A DNA stretch of 64,000 nucleotides from Pseudocitrobacter cyperus (GCF_039889165.1 NZ_JAYMYY010000001.1:1736001-1800000); one strand, 5' to 3'; counted from the first letter of the stretch, positions 52,523 to 62,730 are shown. The notes: generated from the letters alone by a model not told the origin. Translations and numbers: made by a program.

Positions 52523-52913
52523 TTTGCAACACGAGCTGAGTCAGTCGCTCGATCTGGACGACCTGAACCTCAGCGATATGCCACAGGAAGAGACCGTTGA
52601 AGGCAATATTCGCCTCGATTTACAGCAGGAAACCCGCTCTGCGCCAATGACGGATATGCGCAAAATGGCACTGTTCCGCCGCATTCCTGTCACCCTGACG
52701 CTGGAAGTCGCTTCCGTTGATATTTCGCTGGCGGAACTGATGACCGTGAACAGCGATTCGGTCATTGAACTGGATAAAATGGCCGGCGAACCGCTGGACA
52801 TCAAGGTAAACGGCATTCTGTTCGGCAAGGCTGAAGTGGTGGTGCTCAACGATAAATACGGCCTGCGCATTATCGAGTTTAACGCCAAAGAACTTGGTGA
52901 GTTGACGCGATGA
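52515..52913 (+). CDS. lfiN: C-ring protein, FliN family
   Basis: Start chosen at the ATG at 52515, which overlaps the lfiM stop in the pattern ATGAGTGA. The product has 132 residues (E. coli FliN 137). The SpoA domain 'PVTLTLEVASVDISLAELM' and 'LDIKVNGILFGKAEVVVLND' are typical. It completes the lateral C-ring with LfiM and LfiG. Confidence 0.95.
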   Translation: MSDLQHELSQSLDLDDLNLSDMPQEETVEGNIRLDLQQETRSAPMTDMRKMALFRRIPVTLTLEVASVDISLAELMTVNSDSVIELDKMAGEPLDIKVNGILFGKAEVVVLNDKYGLRIIEFNAKELGELTR

Positions 52914-53665
52914 AACCGCCGTTTTACAGAAGCGGCATCGCCCTGTTGCTGCTCCTGGGCCTGCTGTTTGCCCAGCCGGTGCTGGCGGCAAATGGCGATG
53001 TCACCCTCTTCAGCACCACAACGACGCAGGCAGGCCAGGATTACAACGTTAAGATTGAAATTCTGATCCTGATGACCCTGCTCGGCCTGCTGCCGATCAT
53101 GGTGCTGATGATGACCTGCTTCACCCGCTTTATCATCGTGCTGGCGATTCTGCGCCAGGCGCTGGGGTTGCAGCAGAGTCCGCCGAACAAAATCCTCACC
53201 GGGATCGCCCTGGCGCTGACGCTGCTGGTGATGCGCCCGGTGTGGACGACTATCTATGATGAGGCCATCACCCCGTTTCAGAATGATGAAATAACCCTGA
53301 AACAGGCGCTGGCGAAGGCGGAAGCGCCGCTGAAGAAATATATGCTGGCGCAGACCAGCAATAAAGCGATGGCGCAGATGATGGGCATTGCAGGCGTTGA
53401 GGGCGATGCGCGTGAACAGGATTTAACCGTTGTCACGCCCGCCTATTTGCTGAGCGAGCTGAAAACCGCCTTCCAGATTGGCTTTATGATTTACATTCCC
53501 TTCCTGGTGATTGACCTGATCGTCGCCAGCGTGCTGATGGCGATGGGGATGATGATGCTCTCGCCGCTTATCGTTTCGCTGCCCTTTAAGCTGATGCTGT
53601 TCGTGCTCTGCGACGGCTGGACGCTGATTGTCGGCACTTTAACCTCCAGCGTGCAGGGGCTTTAG
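52910..53665 (+). CDS. lfiP: Export gate protein, FliP family
   Basis: The 251-residue protein has a signal peptide (to about residue 27), then the FliP signatures 'LGLQQSPPNKILTGIALAL' and 'LVIDLIVASVLMAMGMMML'. It follows lfiN directly; no fliO homologue lies between them. Confidence 0.96.
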   Translation: MKPPFYRSGIALLLLLGLLFAQPVLAANGDVTLFSTTTTQAGQDYNVKIEILILMTLLGLLPIMVLMMTCFTRFIIVLAILRQALGLQQSPPNKILTGIALALTLLVMRPVWTTIYDEAITPFQNDEITLKQALAKAEAPLKKYMLAQTSNKAMAQMMGIAGVEGDAREQDLTVVTPAYLLSELKTAFQIGFMIYIPFLVIDLIVASVLMAMGMMMLSPLIVSLPFKLMLFVLCDGWTLIVGTLTSSVQGL

Positions 53666-53667
53666 CG

Positions 53668-53940
53668 ATGATGAATATGGATACCGCCGGCGACATTATG
53701 GCTTCCGGCATTCATCTGGTGCTGCTTATCTCCGCCGTGGCGATTGTGCCCAGCCTGATTGTCGGGCTGTGCGTCAGTATTTTCCAGGCCACCACCCAGA
53801 TTAACGAACAGACCCTGAGCTTCCTGCCGCGACTGGTGGTAACGCTGGGGGTGCTGATTTTTGCCGGCAAGTGGATGCTGACGCAACTGGTGGACTTCAC
53901 GACGCAAATCTTTCAGCAGGCGGCGGGGCTGGTAGGTTAA
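53668..53940 (+). CDS. lfiQ: Export gate protein, FliQ family
   Basis: The 90-residue protein has two membrane helices and the FliQ core 'VAIVPSLIVGLCVSIFQATT'. Length matches E. coli FliQ (89). Confidence 0.95.
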   Translation: MMNMDTAGDIMASGIHLVLLISAVAIVPSLIVGLCVSIFQATTQINEQTLSFLPRLVVTLGVLIFAGKWMLTQLVDFTTQIFQQAAGLVG

Positions 53941-53946
53941 CGCGCC

Positions 53947-54720
53947 ATGGGAATCGACATTCAGGCGCTGCTGACGCCATTAATGGCGCTGGTGCTGCCC
54001 TTTATTCGCATCCTCGCCTTCCTGCAGTTTGCGCCCGTTCTGGATAACAAGGCGTTTTCCCGTCGGGTAAAAATCGCTACTGCGCTGGCGCTGTCGGTGA
54101 TTATTACGCCAATGCTGCCGAACAACGTCGTCCTGAGCGAACTGCTGTCGCTGCGCACCCTCCTGCTGATTGGCGAGCAACTGTTATGGGGCATTCTGTT
54201 TGCCAGCGCGCTGCAACTGGTGTTTGTCACCCTGCAAACCGCCGGACACATTCTGTCGATGAATATGGGTCTGGGGATGGCGATGATGAATGACCCGATC
54301 AACGGCAACTCCACCACCGTGATTTCGCAGATTATCTATGTCTTCTGCGGTCTGCTGTTTTTTATTATGGATGGGCATCTGCTGCTGGTGACGATTCTGT
54401 TTAAGGGTTTCAGCTACTGGCCCATCGGCCAGGCTATCAACCAACCGACGCTGCTGCTTATCGCCCAGGGGCTGGGCTGGATCATGGCCTCCGCGACGCT
54501 TATCGCCCTGCCCACCACCTTTGTGATGCTGATCGTGCAGGGCGGTTTTGGCCTGCTTAACCGCGTTTCGCCAACCTTAAACCTGTTCTCCCTTGGTTTT
54601 CCAATCAGCATGCTGTTCGGGCTGCTCTGTATTTCGATGCTGGTGACTAACATTCCCGATCACTATCTCAATCTGACCAATGAAATTCTGGCGAAGCTCG
54701 ACGCCATAAGGGTGCATTAA
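53947..54720 (+). CDS. lfiR: Export gate protein, FliR family
   Basis: The 257-residue integral membrane protein has the FliR pattern ('RILAFLQFAPVLDNKAFSRR' and 'VMLIVQGGFGLLNRVSPTLN'). Its final TAA overlaps the ATG of lfhB by one base. Confidence 0.95.
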   Translation: MGIDIQALLTPLMALVLPFIRILAFLQFAPVLDNKAFSRRVKIATALALSVIITPMLPNNVVLSELLSLRTLLLIGEQLLWGILFASALQLVFVTLQTAGHILSMNMGLGMAMMNDPINGNSTTVISQIIYVFCGLLFFIMDGHLLLVTILFKGFSYWPIGQAINQPTLLLIAQGLGWIMASATLIALPTTFVMLIVQGGFGLLNRVSPTLNLFSLGFPISMLFGLLCISMLVTNIPDHYLNLTNEILAKLDAIRVH

Positions 54721-55856
54721 TGGCCTCCTCCAGCGGCGATAAAAGCGAAAAACCTACCGCAGGGAAACTGCGTAAAGCGCGCGATAAGGGGGATATTCCC
54801 CGTTCGAAAGACCTCACCATGGCGGTGGGTCTGGTGGCGTCATTTTTCACCCTGGCCGCGTTCCTGCCCTACTATCGTCAGTTGATTGGCGAGTCGTTTA
54901 TTGCCGTGGGCGAGATGGGAGCGAAAATTGACGATCCCGGCGCTATCAATCAGTTTCTGCTGCTGAATGTCTGGATACTGATACGGTTTATCGCCACCCT
55001 GATACCGATCCCCGTCGCCTGCGTTATTGCAAGCCTGGTTCCCGGCGGCTGGATCTTTACGCCCTCAAAGTTGAAGCCAGATTTTAAAAAGCTGTCGCCA
55101 ATAAGCGGCCTGAAGCGGATGTTCTCCGCCAGTCACTATACGGATGTCGGCAAGATGATGCTAAAATGCGGCATTATCCTCGCCGTTATCTACACGATGG
55201 TGCATGACTCCATGCATGAGTTACTGCATCTTCAGCGCCTCTACTTACACCAGGCGATCACCCAAGGTTTCGCCATTTTTCATCACGTTGTGACCTGGTT
55301 CATTGCTGTTATCGTCATTTTTGCCCTGCTCGATGTGCCACTGAGCAAGTTTATGTTCACGCGAAAAATGCGCATGACGAAACAGGAAGTGAAGGAAGAA
55401 CATAAAAACAACGACGGCAACCCACAGATTAAGGGGCGAATCCGCCAGCTTCAGCGCCAGATGGCGATGGGGCAAATCAGCCGTACCGTTCCTGAAGCGG
55501 ATGTGATTATCACCAACCCGACCCACTACGCGGTAGCACTCAAATATGACCCACAGAAAGCGGAAGCGCCCTATATCGTGGCGAAAGGCATCGACGACGT
55601 CGCGCTGTGGATCCGTGAAGTCGGCTGCGCCAACAATATCGAAGTGGTGGAGTTTCCCCCCCTGGCGCGCGCGGTGTACTACACCACGCGCGTGAATCAG
55701 CAAATTCCGGCGCCGCTGTTCCGCGCCATCGCCCACGTTCTGACCTATGTGATGCAGTTGAAATCCTGGCGCGCAGGCAGCGTGGAGCAAAAACCCCGTT
55801 TGAACCGGCAGATAGCAATCCCTCAGGAGGTATTAAAAGCCAATGGCGAACAGTAA
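54720..55856 (+). CDS. lfhB: Export gate switch protein, FlhB family
   Basis: The 378-residue protein has four membrane helices and a cytoplasmic C-terminal domain. The self-cleavage site NPTH is present in 'VIITNPTHYAVALKYDP'. It switches substrate class on a LafE signal. It overlaps lfhA by 14 bases. Confidence 0.96.
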   Translation: MASSSGDKSEKPTAGKLRKARDKGDIPRSKDLTMAVGLVASFFTLAAFLPYYRQLIGESFIAVGEMGAKIDDPGAINQFLLLNVWILIRFIATLIPIPVACVIASLVPGGWIFTPSKLKPDFKKLSPISGLKRMFSASHYTDVGKMMLKCGIILAVIYTMVHDSMHELLHLQRLYLHQAITQGFAIFHHVVTWFIAVIVIFALLDVPLSKFMFTRKMRMTKQEVKEEHKNNDGNPQIKGRIRQLQRQMAMGQISRTVPEADVIITNPTHYAVALKYDPQKAEAPYIVAKGIDDVALWIREVGCANNIEVVEFPPLARAVYYTTRVNQQIPAPLFRAIAHVLTYVMQLKSWRAGSVEQKPRLNRQIAIPQEVLKANGEQ

Positions 55857-57939
55857 ATTGCGCAATGCGCTCGGCGTGATCCGTCAGGGGCACATCGGCG
55901 TACCAATCCTGCTTCTTTGCGTGCTGGCAATGGTGATTCTGCCGCTGTCGCCGTTGATGCTGGATATCTTCTTCACCTTCAACATCGTACTGGCGGTGAT
56001 CGTGCTGCTGGTATCGGTCAACATGCAGCGTCCGCTCGATTTTGCCATCTTCCCGACGCTTTTGCTTATCACCACGTTGATGCGTTTGACCCTGAACGTC
56101 GCCTCTACGCGCGTGGTGTTGCTGCACGGCCATGAAGGCGAAGGCGCAGCCGGTAAGGTGATTGAAGCCTTTGGCCAGGTGGTGATTGGCGGCGACTTCG
56201 TCGTCGGCTTCGTGGTGTTTATCATCCTGATGATCATCAACTTTGTGGTGGTCACTAAAGGCGCTGAGCGTATCTCGGAAGTCTCCGCGCGCTTTACCCT
56301 TGATGCCCTGCCGGGTAAACAGATGGCGATCGACGCCGATCTGAATGCCGGTTTGATTAATCAGCAACAGGCGCGCGCCCGTCGTCAGGAAGTGGCGAAA
56401 GAGGCTGACTTCTACGGTTCAATGGACGGCGCGTCGAAGTTTGTTCGCGGCGACGCCATCGCCGGGATCATGGTGCTTATCATCAACGTGATCGGTGGGA
56501 TCTGTATCGGTATCTTCAAATACGATCTCGATGCCGGTCACGCATTTCGTCAATATGTCCTGCTGACCATCGGTGATGGCCTGGTCGCGCAGATCCCCTC
56601 ACTGCTGTTAGCTACCGCCGCGGCGATTATCGTCACCCGCGTCAGCGAAGGCACGGATGTCAGCGACGAAATCAAAACCCAGTTGTTGTCAAAACCGAAG
56701 GTGCTCTACACCGCCGCCTTCGTGATGTTTATTCTCGCCATCGTGCCGGGCATGCCGCACATCGCCTTCCTGAGCTTTACGGCCCTGCTGCTGTTCGCCG
56801 CCTGGCGACAGAGTAAAGTTGTTCAGCCCGCACAGCCCGAAAGCGAGATGGATGCGCTCTCTGAAGTTCTGGCTCCGGATGAGACGCAGGCAATCAGTTG
56901 GGACAGCATTCCGCTGGTCGAGCCCATCGGCCTGAACCTGGGCTACAAGCTGGTGACGATGGTGGATGATGCCAAAGGTAGCCCACTGTCGCAGCGTATC
57001 CGCGGCGTGCGGCAGGTGATTTCCGAACACTGCGGCGTGCTGCTGCCGGAAATTCGCGTGCGGGAAAACTTCCGCCTGAAACCCGCGCAATATGCGATAC
57101 ATATTAACGGTATTCGTACCGCGCTGGGGGAAGTGCATGCGGAAAAACTGATGGCGATCCCCGGTGCGGAACTCTACGGTGAGATCGACGGCGTGCTGGA
57201 TACCGATCCCGCTTACGGCATGGCCATTGTCTGGATCGACGCTGAACAAAAAGCCAAAGCGCTGAATCTGGGGTATCAGGTGGTGGACTGCGCAAGCGTC
57301 GTCGCCACCCACGTAAACAAAGTCGCCCGTGAACATCTGCCGGATCTGTTTAACTACGACGATATCACGCATCTGCACGCCCGCCTGGCGCAGCAGGCGC
57401 CAAAACTGGCGGAGGATCTGAATGCCGCGCTCAACTACAGTCAGTTGCTGCGCATCTATCGCCAGCTTCTGCTGGAACAGGTATCGCTGAAGGATATTGT
57501 CACCATCGCCTCGACGCTGCTGGAGAGCGCGGCGGTGACGAAAGACCCGGTACTGCTGACCTCAGATGTGCGTTTTGCGCTGCGTCGGGCAATCATCCAC
57601 AACATCAACGCCGACCGTCCGCAACTGGTGGCATATACCATTGATAGCCAACTGGAGAATATGCTGCTGGGTGCGCTTAATCAGGCGCAGCAGGCGGGGA
57701 AAGTGGCGCTGGACAGCTTCCCGGTAGATCCGAATATTTTGACCCAGTTACAGAACACCATGCCGATGATCTACGAGCAGATGAAGGCGAAAAGTCTGCC
57801 GCCTCTGCTGTTGGTGACACCGCAGTTGCGCCCGGTTATCTCACGTTATGGGCGGCTCTTTGCCCGCGGGCTGCATGTGCTTTCCTACAATGAAGTGCCG
57901 GATGATGCGGATTTGAATGTGGTGGGCACGCTGGGGTAA
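55843..57939 (+). CDS. lfhA: Export gate protein, FlhA family
   Basis: The 698-residue protein has eight membrane helices, the conserved FHIPEP-type region ('GDFVVGFVVFIILMIINFVV', 'ERISEVSARFTLDALPGKQM') and a large cytoplasmic chaperone-docking domain. Length matches E. coli FlhA (692). The gene is intact, unlike the fhiA remnant of E. coli K-12. Confidence 0.96.
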   Translation: MANSKLRNALGVIRQGHIGVPILLLCVLAMVILPLSPLMLDIFFTFNIVLAVIVLLVSVNMQRPLDFAIFPTLLLITTLMRLTLNVASTRVVLLHGHEGEGAAGKVIEAFGQVVIGGDFVVGFVVFIILMIINFVVVTKGAERISEVSARFTLDALPGKQMAIDADLNAGLINQQQARARRQEVAKEADFYGSMDGASKFVRGDAIAGIMVLIINVIGGICIGIFKYDLDAGHAFRQYVLLTIGDGLVAQIPSLLLATAAAIIVTRVSEGTDVSDEIKTQLLSKPKVLYTAAFVMFILAIVPGMPHIAFLSFTALLLFAAWRQSKVVQPAQPESEMDALSEVLAPDETQAISWDSIPLVEPIGLNLGYKLVTMVDDAKGSPLSQRIRGVRQVISEHCGVLLPEIRVRENFRLKPAQYAIHINGIRTALGEVHAEKLMAIPGAELYGEIDGVLDTDPAYGMAIVWIDAEQKAKALNLGYQVVDCASVVATHVNKVAREHLPDLFNYDDITHLHARLAQQAPKLAEDLNAALNYSQLLRIYRQLLLEQVSLKDIVTIASTLLESAAVTKDPVLLTSDVRFALRRAIIHNINADRPQLVAYTIDSQLENMLLGALNQAQQAGKVALDSFPVDPNILTQLQNTMPMIYEQMKAKSLPPLLLVTPQLRPVISRYGRLFARGLHVLSYNEVPDDADLNVVGTLG

Positions 57940-57952
57940 TCCTGGTACTCGC

Positions 57953-57987
57953 GCCCGGTAACGCTGCGCTTACCGGGCCTGTTCTTT
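57953..57987. repeat. REP-like hairpin closing the Flag-2 locus
   Basis: GCCCGGTAA at 57953-57961 pairs with TTACCGGGC at 57970-57978; CTGTTCTTT follows. It lies between the converging lfhA and LprI-like genes and probably helps stop transcription. Confidence 0.65.
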
Positions 57988-58002
57988 ACTGTGGCTCAGG
58001 GG

Positions 58003-58992
58003 CTACTTATCCATAAACCGGAGCTTCCACCCGGCTATGGTGCGCGGCATGGTGCGCAAGTCATTCCCTTTGGTACTGAAATAGCTCAGTACCAGTTTGC
58101 CGTTTTTATCCGGCGCGACCCGTGCCGCCCAGATATCGCTTTTGGTGTACATCACAATAGCCGTCTGACGATTGGCCGCGCCGCGTACCCACATGGAGAC
58201 AACCGTCGCTCCAATATTATCGATATCATCCTGATAAATATAAACATTCGCCGTATCAACAAACTTTTGATAATCGTCGCCGACCAGCACGCGGAATCGT
58301 TCATCCATCTTCGGGTCGGCGAAAACCGCCAGCGACAACAGGGTCGCTTTTGGCCGCGGGTCGGTATCGGAGCGCATATAGCGGCCATCAATAAATGCCC
58401 CGCTCGGCATCGAAAGCCCACAGCTCCAGTCGGCGTTGCTGAATACCTGAATCGCACCGCTTTTGCGTGGAATAAACAACAGGCGGCAGTTACTGGTGTC
58501 GGCAATGCGTTCAACCAACGCCATACCATATATTTTGCGGGCTTCTGCGGTGAACTCGTCTTTATTCAGCCCTGACCATACGCGTATATCCGTGGTAACT
58601 GACCACTCCGCACTACGGCTGAACTGAATGGTGCCGCCGCTCATATTGGACACGCTGGTATTCCACCAGCGCCCTTCCCAGTCGAAATCCGTTGCAACGT
58701 CAGAAATGGTGCTAATACCTTCGTAATAGGCGCGTTCAATGCAGTTATCGGTGGTGCAATTTTCCAGCGACGCTTCCCATTCGGCGTAGCGCTGTTGAAC
58801 ATCGCGGGCATTGCCTCTTACCAGCATAGTGCGATAAATGACGCTCATCGTGCTGTCCAGCCAGTGCAGGTTATCGTTGCTACAAATGGTATTTTCCAGC
58901 GGCGTCGACGCGCGCAGACAGTTCACCGCAAAGGCGCTGGTAGAAAAAAACGTAAGGGTCAGCAATAAGCAATTAATCGCACGACTAATCAT
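58003..58992 (-). CDS. Periplasmic protein with LprI-type N-terminal domain
   Basis: The 329-residue protein has a signal peptide ending 'SAFA' (about 22). Right after it is the LprI/DUF1311 pattern: 'NCLRASTPLENTICSN...LHWLDSTMSVIYRTML', with two paired Cys. Small members of this family bind lysozyme in mycobacteria. This one has a further C-terminal domain of about 230 residues that I do not recognise, containing two more Cys. It is read toward lfhA and is not part of the flagellar operons. Function is unknown. Confidence 0.7.
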   Translation of the reverse strand: MISRAINCLLLTLTFFSTSAFAVNCLRASTPLENTICSNDNLHWLDSTMSVIYRTMLVRGNARDVQQRYAEWEASLENCTTDNCIERAYYEGISTISDVATDFDWEGRWWNTSVSNMSGGTIQFSRSAEWSVTTDIRVWSGLNKDEFTAEARKIYGMALVERIADTSNCRLLFIPRKSGAIQVFSNADWSCGLSMPSGAFIDGRYMRSDTDPRPKATLLSLAVFADPKMDERFRVLVGDDYQKFVDTANVYIYQDDIDNIGATVVSMWVRGAANRQTAIVMYTKSDIWAARVAPDKNGKLVLSYFSTKGNDLRTMPRTIAGWKLRFMDK

Positions 58993-59160
58993 TTTGTGTG
59001 TTCTTTAACCAAAAAGGTCGGTCATTTTGGCGAATACCGCATTTATTTGCAATAAGTCACATATATTAATTTATCAGACAAATAGAAATATCAGTCATTT
59101 AAGTCCTCCCTTCCCTTTACCGCTTATTGAAGTATGTACTTTTTATTGGAACGTTATGTT

Positions 59161-59418
59161 ATGAAAATTGATAGTAGTAATTACACGCTTTCGGTACTTT
59201 CTGCCACGCTTCAACAAGATGATACTCACCGCAAACCACTCGGCATCATACGAAACAGCGGCCAGTCCAGCCCACAAAGCGGTTACTGGCAACTTTCCAG
59301 CGAGGCGATTTCCGCCGTCGTTAATTTAAATAAAGGTGAGATGATGCCTTATTATCAGGGAAAGCCGGTTCAATGGACGTTGATAGAATATGATATGAGT
59401 AAAGAGATGGAGATTTAA
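59161..59418 (+). CDS. Small protein of unknown function (85 residues)
   Basis: Start chosen at the ATG at 59161; an in-frame ATG at 59134 adds nine residues. The product begins 'MKIDSSNYTLSVLS' and has no signal, membrane helix or recognised domain. It stands alone between the LprI-like gene and the transporter, and the hairpin after it could end its transcript. Codon use looks ordinary, so it is probably a real gene. Confidence 0.6.
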   Translation: MKIDSSNYTLSVLSATLQQDDTHRKPLGIIRNSGQSSPQSGYWQLSSEAISAVVNLNKGEMMPYYQGKPVQWTLIEYDMSKEMEI

Positions 59419-59467
59419 TTGCTGCCGGCCAGAGATTGCGTTTTCAGGCATCGCTAAGATTTTACGC

Positions 59468-59500
59468 AAAAAAAACCGGCACATTACGCGCCGGTCTTTT
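59468..59500. terminator. Bidirectional terminator
   Basis: ACCGGC at 59475-59480 pairs with GCCGGT at 59490-59495. A T-run follows on both strands, longest (eight T) on the minus strand after the transporter gene. Confidence 0.85.
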
Positions 59501-59513
59501 CTGAGCCTATTTA

Positions 59514-61067
59514 TCAGGCATTCGTTACGGTTTTTTGCTCGTTTGGCGCCTGCGCGTTCGCCAGCATACGACGTACCGGCACAATCAGCACCATCAGTAC
59601 CGCCGCACAAATCAGCAGCGCAATTGAGCAACGTGCAAAGAGGTCTGGCAGCATGTCGAGCTGGTCGGCCTTCACATGGCCGCCAATCAGGCCCGCCGCG
59701 AGATTACCCAGCGCGCTGGCGCAGAACCACAGTCCCATCATCTGACCACGCATTCTTTCCGGTGCCAGCAGGGTCATGGTCGCCAGTCCAATTGGGCTCA
59801 GGCAAAGTTCGCCCAGCGTCAGCATCAGAATGCTGCCCACCAGCCAGAACGGCGATACGCCTGCGCCACCGTTGCTCAGTACGTTTTGCGCGGCCAGCAT
59901 CATCAGGCCAAAGCCCGCAGCCGCACACAGAATACCAATCACAAACTTGGTGATACTGCCTGGACGGATGTTTTTGCGCGCCAGCATCGGCCACGCCCAG
60001 CTAAATACCGGGGCCAGCAGGATGATGAACAGGGCATTGATTGACTGGAACCACACGGCTGGGATCTCAAAATCGCCGATCATGCGGTTGGTGTAGTCGT
60101 TGGCAAACAGGTTGAACGAGGTCGGTTTCTGCTCAAAGGCAGACCAGAAGAAGGCGGCGGAGACCAGCAGGATAAAGCACACCAGCAAACGCGCGCGCTC
60201 TTTACGGTTCAGGCCGGCAAAGACGAACAGATAGATAAAGTAGAGTGCGACCGATGCCGCAATGACATACACCAGCACGCTGGCGACCGCCACCGGGTTA
60301 ATCACAATGACGCCCTGCGCAATCAGCGTGATGATGATCGCCACGCCAACAGCCAGCGCCAGCAGCCACGCCCCGACGCCATTTTTCTTCGCGACAGGAT
60401 TATTCCAGGTGGAATCGAGCCCCACTTCGCTGTCATAACGTTTCATCGACGGAACAGCAAAGACGCGGAAAATGATCAACGCGACCAGCATTCCGATACC
60501 GCCAATACCGAAGCCCCAGTGCCAGCCATGAGATTTTATCAGCCAGCCGGAAATCAACGGCGCGATGAACGAGCCCATGTTGATGCCCATATAAAACAGC
60601 GAGAAACCGCCGTCACGACGGGCATCGCCCTTTTTATACAGCGTACCGACCATCACTGAGATACAGGTCTTGAACAGGCCGGAACCCAGCACGATGAACA
60701 TCAGGCCGATAAAGAACAGGTTGTCGCCCATAAATGCTGACAGCGCGATAGATAAATGACCAAGCGCAATCAGAATGGAACCGTACCAGACTGCTTTTTG
60801 CTGGCCGAGCCAGTTATCCGCCAGCCAGCCACCCGGCAGCGCTGCCAGATACATCGTACCGGCAAAAATCCCCACAATCGCCGAGGCGTTTTCACGCGCC
60901 AGCCCCATCCCGCCGTCGTACACCGTCGCCGCCATAAACAGGATCAGTAGCGGACGAATGCCGTAAAACGAAAACCGCTCCCACATCTCCGTAAAGAAGA
61001 GTGAGCCGAGCGGATAAGGATGGCCGAAGAACGTTCGGCTTTCGGTGTTATTCACAGAGGAACGCAT
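59514..61067 (-). CDS. POT/PTR-family proton-coupled peptide transporter
   Basis: Start chosen at the ATG at 61067, which has GGGAG 5 bases upstream; a TTG 12 bases earlier is less likely. The 517-residue protein has 12 or more membrane helices. The PTR signatures are visible: 'FFTEMWERFSFYGIRPLLILFM' (the ExxER-type proton motif) and 'FSLFYMGINMGSFIAPLISGW'. It should import di- and tripeptides with protons. The N-terminus differs from E. coli DtpA to DtpD, so no Dtp letter is given. Confidence 0.85.
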   Translation of the reverse strand: MRSSVNNTESRTFFGHPYPLGSLFFTEMWERFSFYGIRPLLILFMAATVYDGGMGLARENASAIVGIFAGTMYLAALPGGWLADNWLGQQKAVWYGSILIALGHLSIALSAFMGDNLFFIGLMFIVLGSGLFKTCISVMVGTLYKKGDARRDGGFSLFYMGINMGSFIAPLISGWLIKSHGWHWGFGIGGIGMLVALIIFRVFAVPSMKRYDSEVGLDSTWNNPVAKKNGVGAWLLALAVGVAIIITLIAQGVIVINPVAVASVLVYVIAASVALYFIYLFVFAGLNRKERARLLVCFILLVSAAFFWSAFEQKPTSFNLFANDYTNRMIGDFEIPAVWFQSINALFIILLAPVFSWAWPMLARKNIRPGSITKFVIGILCAAAGFGLMMLAAQNVLSNGGAGVSPFWLVGSILMLTLGELCLSPIGLATMTLLAPERMRGQMMGLWFCASALGNLAAGLIGGHVKADQLDMLPDLFARCSIALLICAAVLMVLIVPVRRMLANAQAPNEQKTVTNA

Positions 61068-61534
61068 AGATTCTCCCAAAGAGGTGTGTCGTCATGCTTG
61101 CAAGCGCCAGATGCATGCCAGCCTTTTATCTGGCGGGCTGGTTCTTTACATAAGGCAAAATATTATTTAACCATTTAGCAACCGGATACTAATTTTGTCC
61201 GGTTGAGAACACAAAACTTTAAGATAAAAAGTCGACAACTGTCTAGTTTTACATATTTTATGCCAGTATTAACTTAAGGGGGATTGACATTGGTTAGTGA
61301 AAAGAAGGGTTCGGAGGGGTAATGTTTTTCAGTTAAGCGCGAAATTCCGTTCACTTTATGTTTTGCTGAACATGAAACATCTGCGCCAGTGAACGGGCAA
61401 AGATCAACTCAGATCATCCATTTTCACTTTTCGCGTGTAAGTCCTGTCTGTTTTAACGGCTTTTTCCTCCTCTTCCCGCCCCCTATCCTTCCGCTCGTTC
61501 CCTAACAAACTCTCCCATTACAGGCAGGAAAGAG
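61068..61534. other. Divergent intergenic region
   Basis: These 467 bases lie between the divergent transporter and beta-propeller genes and must hold both promoters. A possible hairpin (GCCAGAT with ATCTGGC, about 61110-61137) lies in the transporter leader. No gene is seen. Confidence 0.4.
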
Positions 61535-62725
61535 ATGAACACCGTTAAAACACGTAAAACCCTTATCGCGCTGGCAATAGCATTTGCCGCGGCAACGTCC
61601 CCGTTTAGCGCCATCGCTGCACAGCCGGCTTCGCTGACGCAACTGCCAGCCGACCGGGCCATCGGGCAGCCTGAAGTTGTGGCAACCTTTACAGGTGCCA
61701 TGCCTACGGGCGTCACCGTGACAGAGACCGGGCGTATTTTTGTTAATTTCCCGCGCTGGGGAGATGATGTTCCCTTTACCGTCGCCGAAGTTAAGGGTGG
61801 TAAAGTCGTGCCATATCCAGATTTGGCCGTCAACAAAGCCGATAGCGCCCATCCCGGCGACCATTTTTTGAGCGTACAGAGCGTGGTGGCGGATGGTCAG
61901 GGAAAACTCTGGGTGCTTGATACCGCGGCCCCCGGTTTTTCCAAACCCGTCGAAGGTGGCGCAAAGCTGGTCGCTATCGATTTGAAAAGCAATAAAATTG
62001 TCAAAACGATCGTCATGCCTTCGGACGTCATTCTGCCCGCAACCTACATTAATGATGTGCGTTTTGATTACCGGGCAGGGAAAGCGGGCGTCGCCTACAT
62101 TACCGACTCTTCACTGTCTGGCATCGGCGGGATTATCATTGTTGACCTTGATTCCGGCAACGCGGTACGTCGCTTAACCGGCGATCGCTCGACATCGGCA
62201 GAAAAAGGATTCGTTCCCGTCGTTGAGGGAGAAACGCTGCTTCAGCGTCATGCGGACGGTACAACTGCCCCCTTTAGCGTCGCGTCGGATGGTATTGCAC
62301 TCTCACCTGACGGTAAGACTCTTTACTACTGCCCGCTCTCCAGCCGTCATCTGTATTCCATCTCCACGGAGATGCTGCGTGACCCTGCCGTTAGCGAGGC
62401 TGAACTCTCCGCCGCGGTAAAAGACCTGGGGGAGAAAGGGGCGTCCGATGGACTGGAAGCTGATGCCACGGGTGCAGTATATGCCGGGGATTATGAGCGC
62501 AATGCCATTCGCAAAATGGATAAAGACGGAAACTGGCAAACCATCGCGCACGGCCCGCAGATCCTGTGGCCGGATACGCTGTCCGTAGGGCATGACGGCT
62601 ATCTCTATTTCACGGCGAACCAGTTGCATCGTCAGCCAGGCTTCCACAAAGGCAAAGATATGCGCCAGAAACCTTATTCGCTGCTGCGGATAAAAATTGA
62701 TGCCGCGCCGGTCAGTACACATTAA
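61535..62725 (+). CDS. Major royal jelly/yellow-family beta-propeller protein, periplasmic
   Basis: The 396-residue protein has a signal peptide ending 'SAIA' (about 28). It then has the family layout seen in bacterial MRJP/yellow proteins: 'GVTVTETGRIFVNFPRWGDD', 'DGQGKLWVLDTAAP', 'NDVRFDY' and 'SDGIALSPDGKTLYYCPLSSR'. Insect yellow proteins are linked to melanin chemistry; bacterial members have no settled role. The gene stands alone with a GGAAAG ribosome site and its own terminator. Confidence 0.8.
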   Translation: MNTVKTRKTLIALAIAFAAATSPFSAIAAQPASLTQLPADRAIGQPEVVATFTGAMPTGVTVTETGRIFVNFPRWGDDVPFTVAEVKGGKVVPYPDLAVNKADSAHPGDHFLSVQSVVADGQGKLWVLDTAAPGFSKPVEGGAKLVAIDLKSNKIVKTIVMPSDVILPATYINDVRFDYRAGKAGVAYITDSSLSGIGGIIIVDLDSGNAVRRLTGDRSTSAEKGFVPVVEGETLLQRHADGTTAPFSVASDGIALSPDGKTLYYCPLSSRHLYSISTEMLRDPAVSEAELSAAVKDLGEKGASDGLEADATGAVYAGDYERNAIRKMDKDGNWQTIAHGPQILWPDTLSVGHDGYLYFTANQLHRQPGFHKGKDMRQKPYSLLRIKIDAAPVSTH

Positions 62726-62730
62726 TCATT

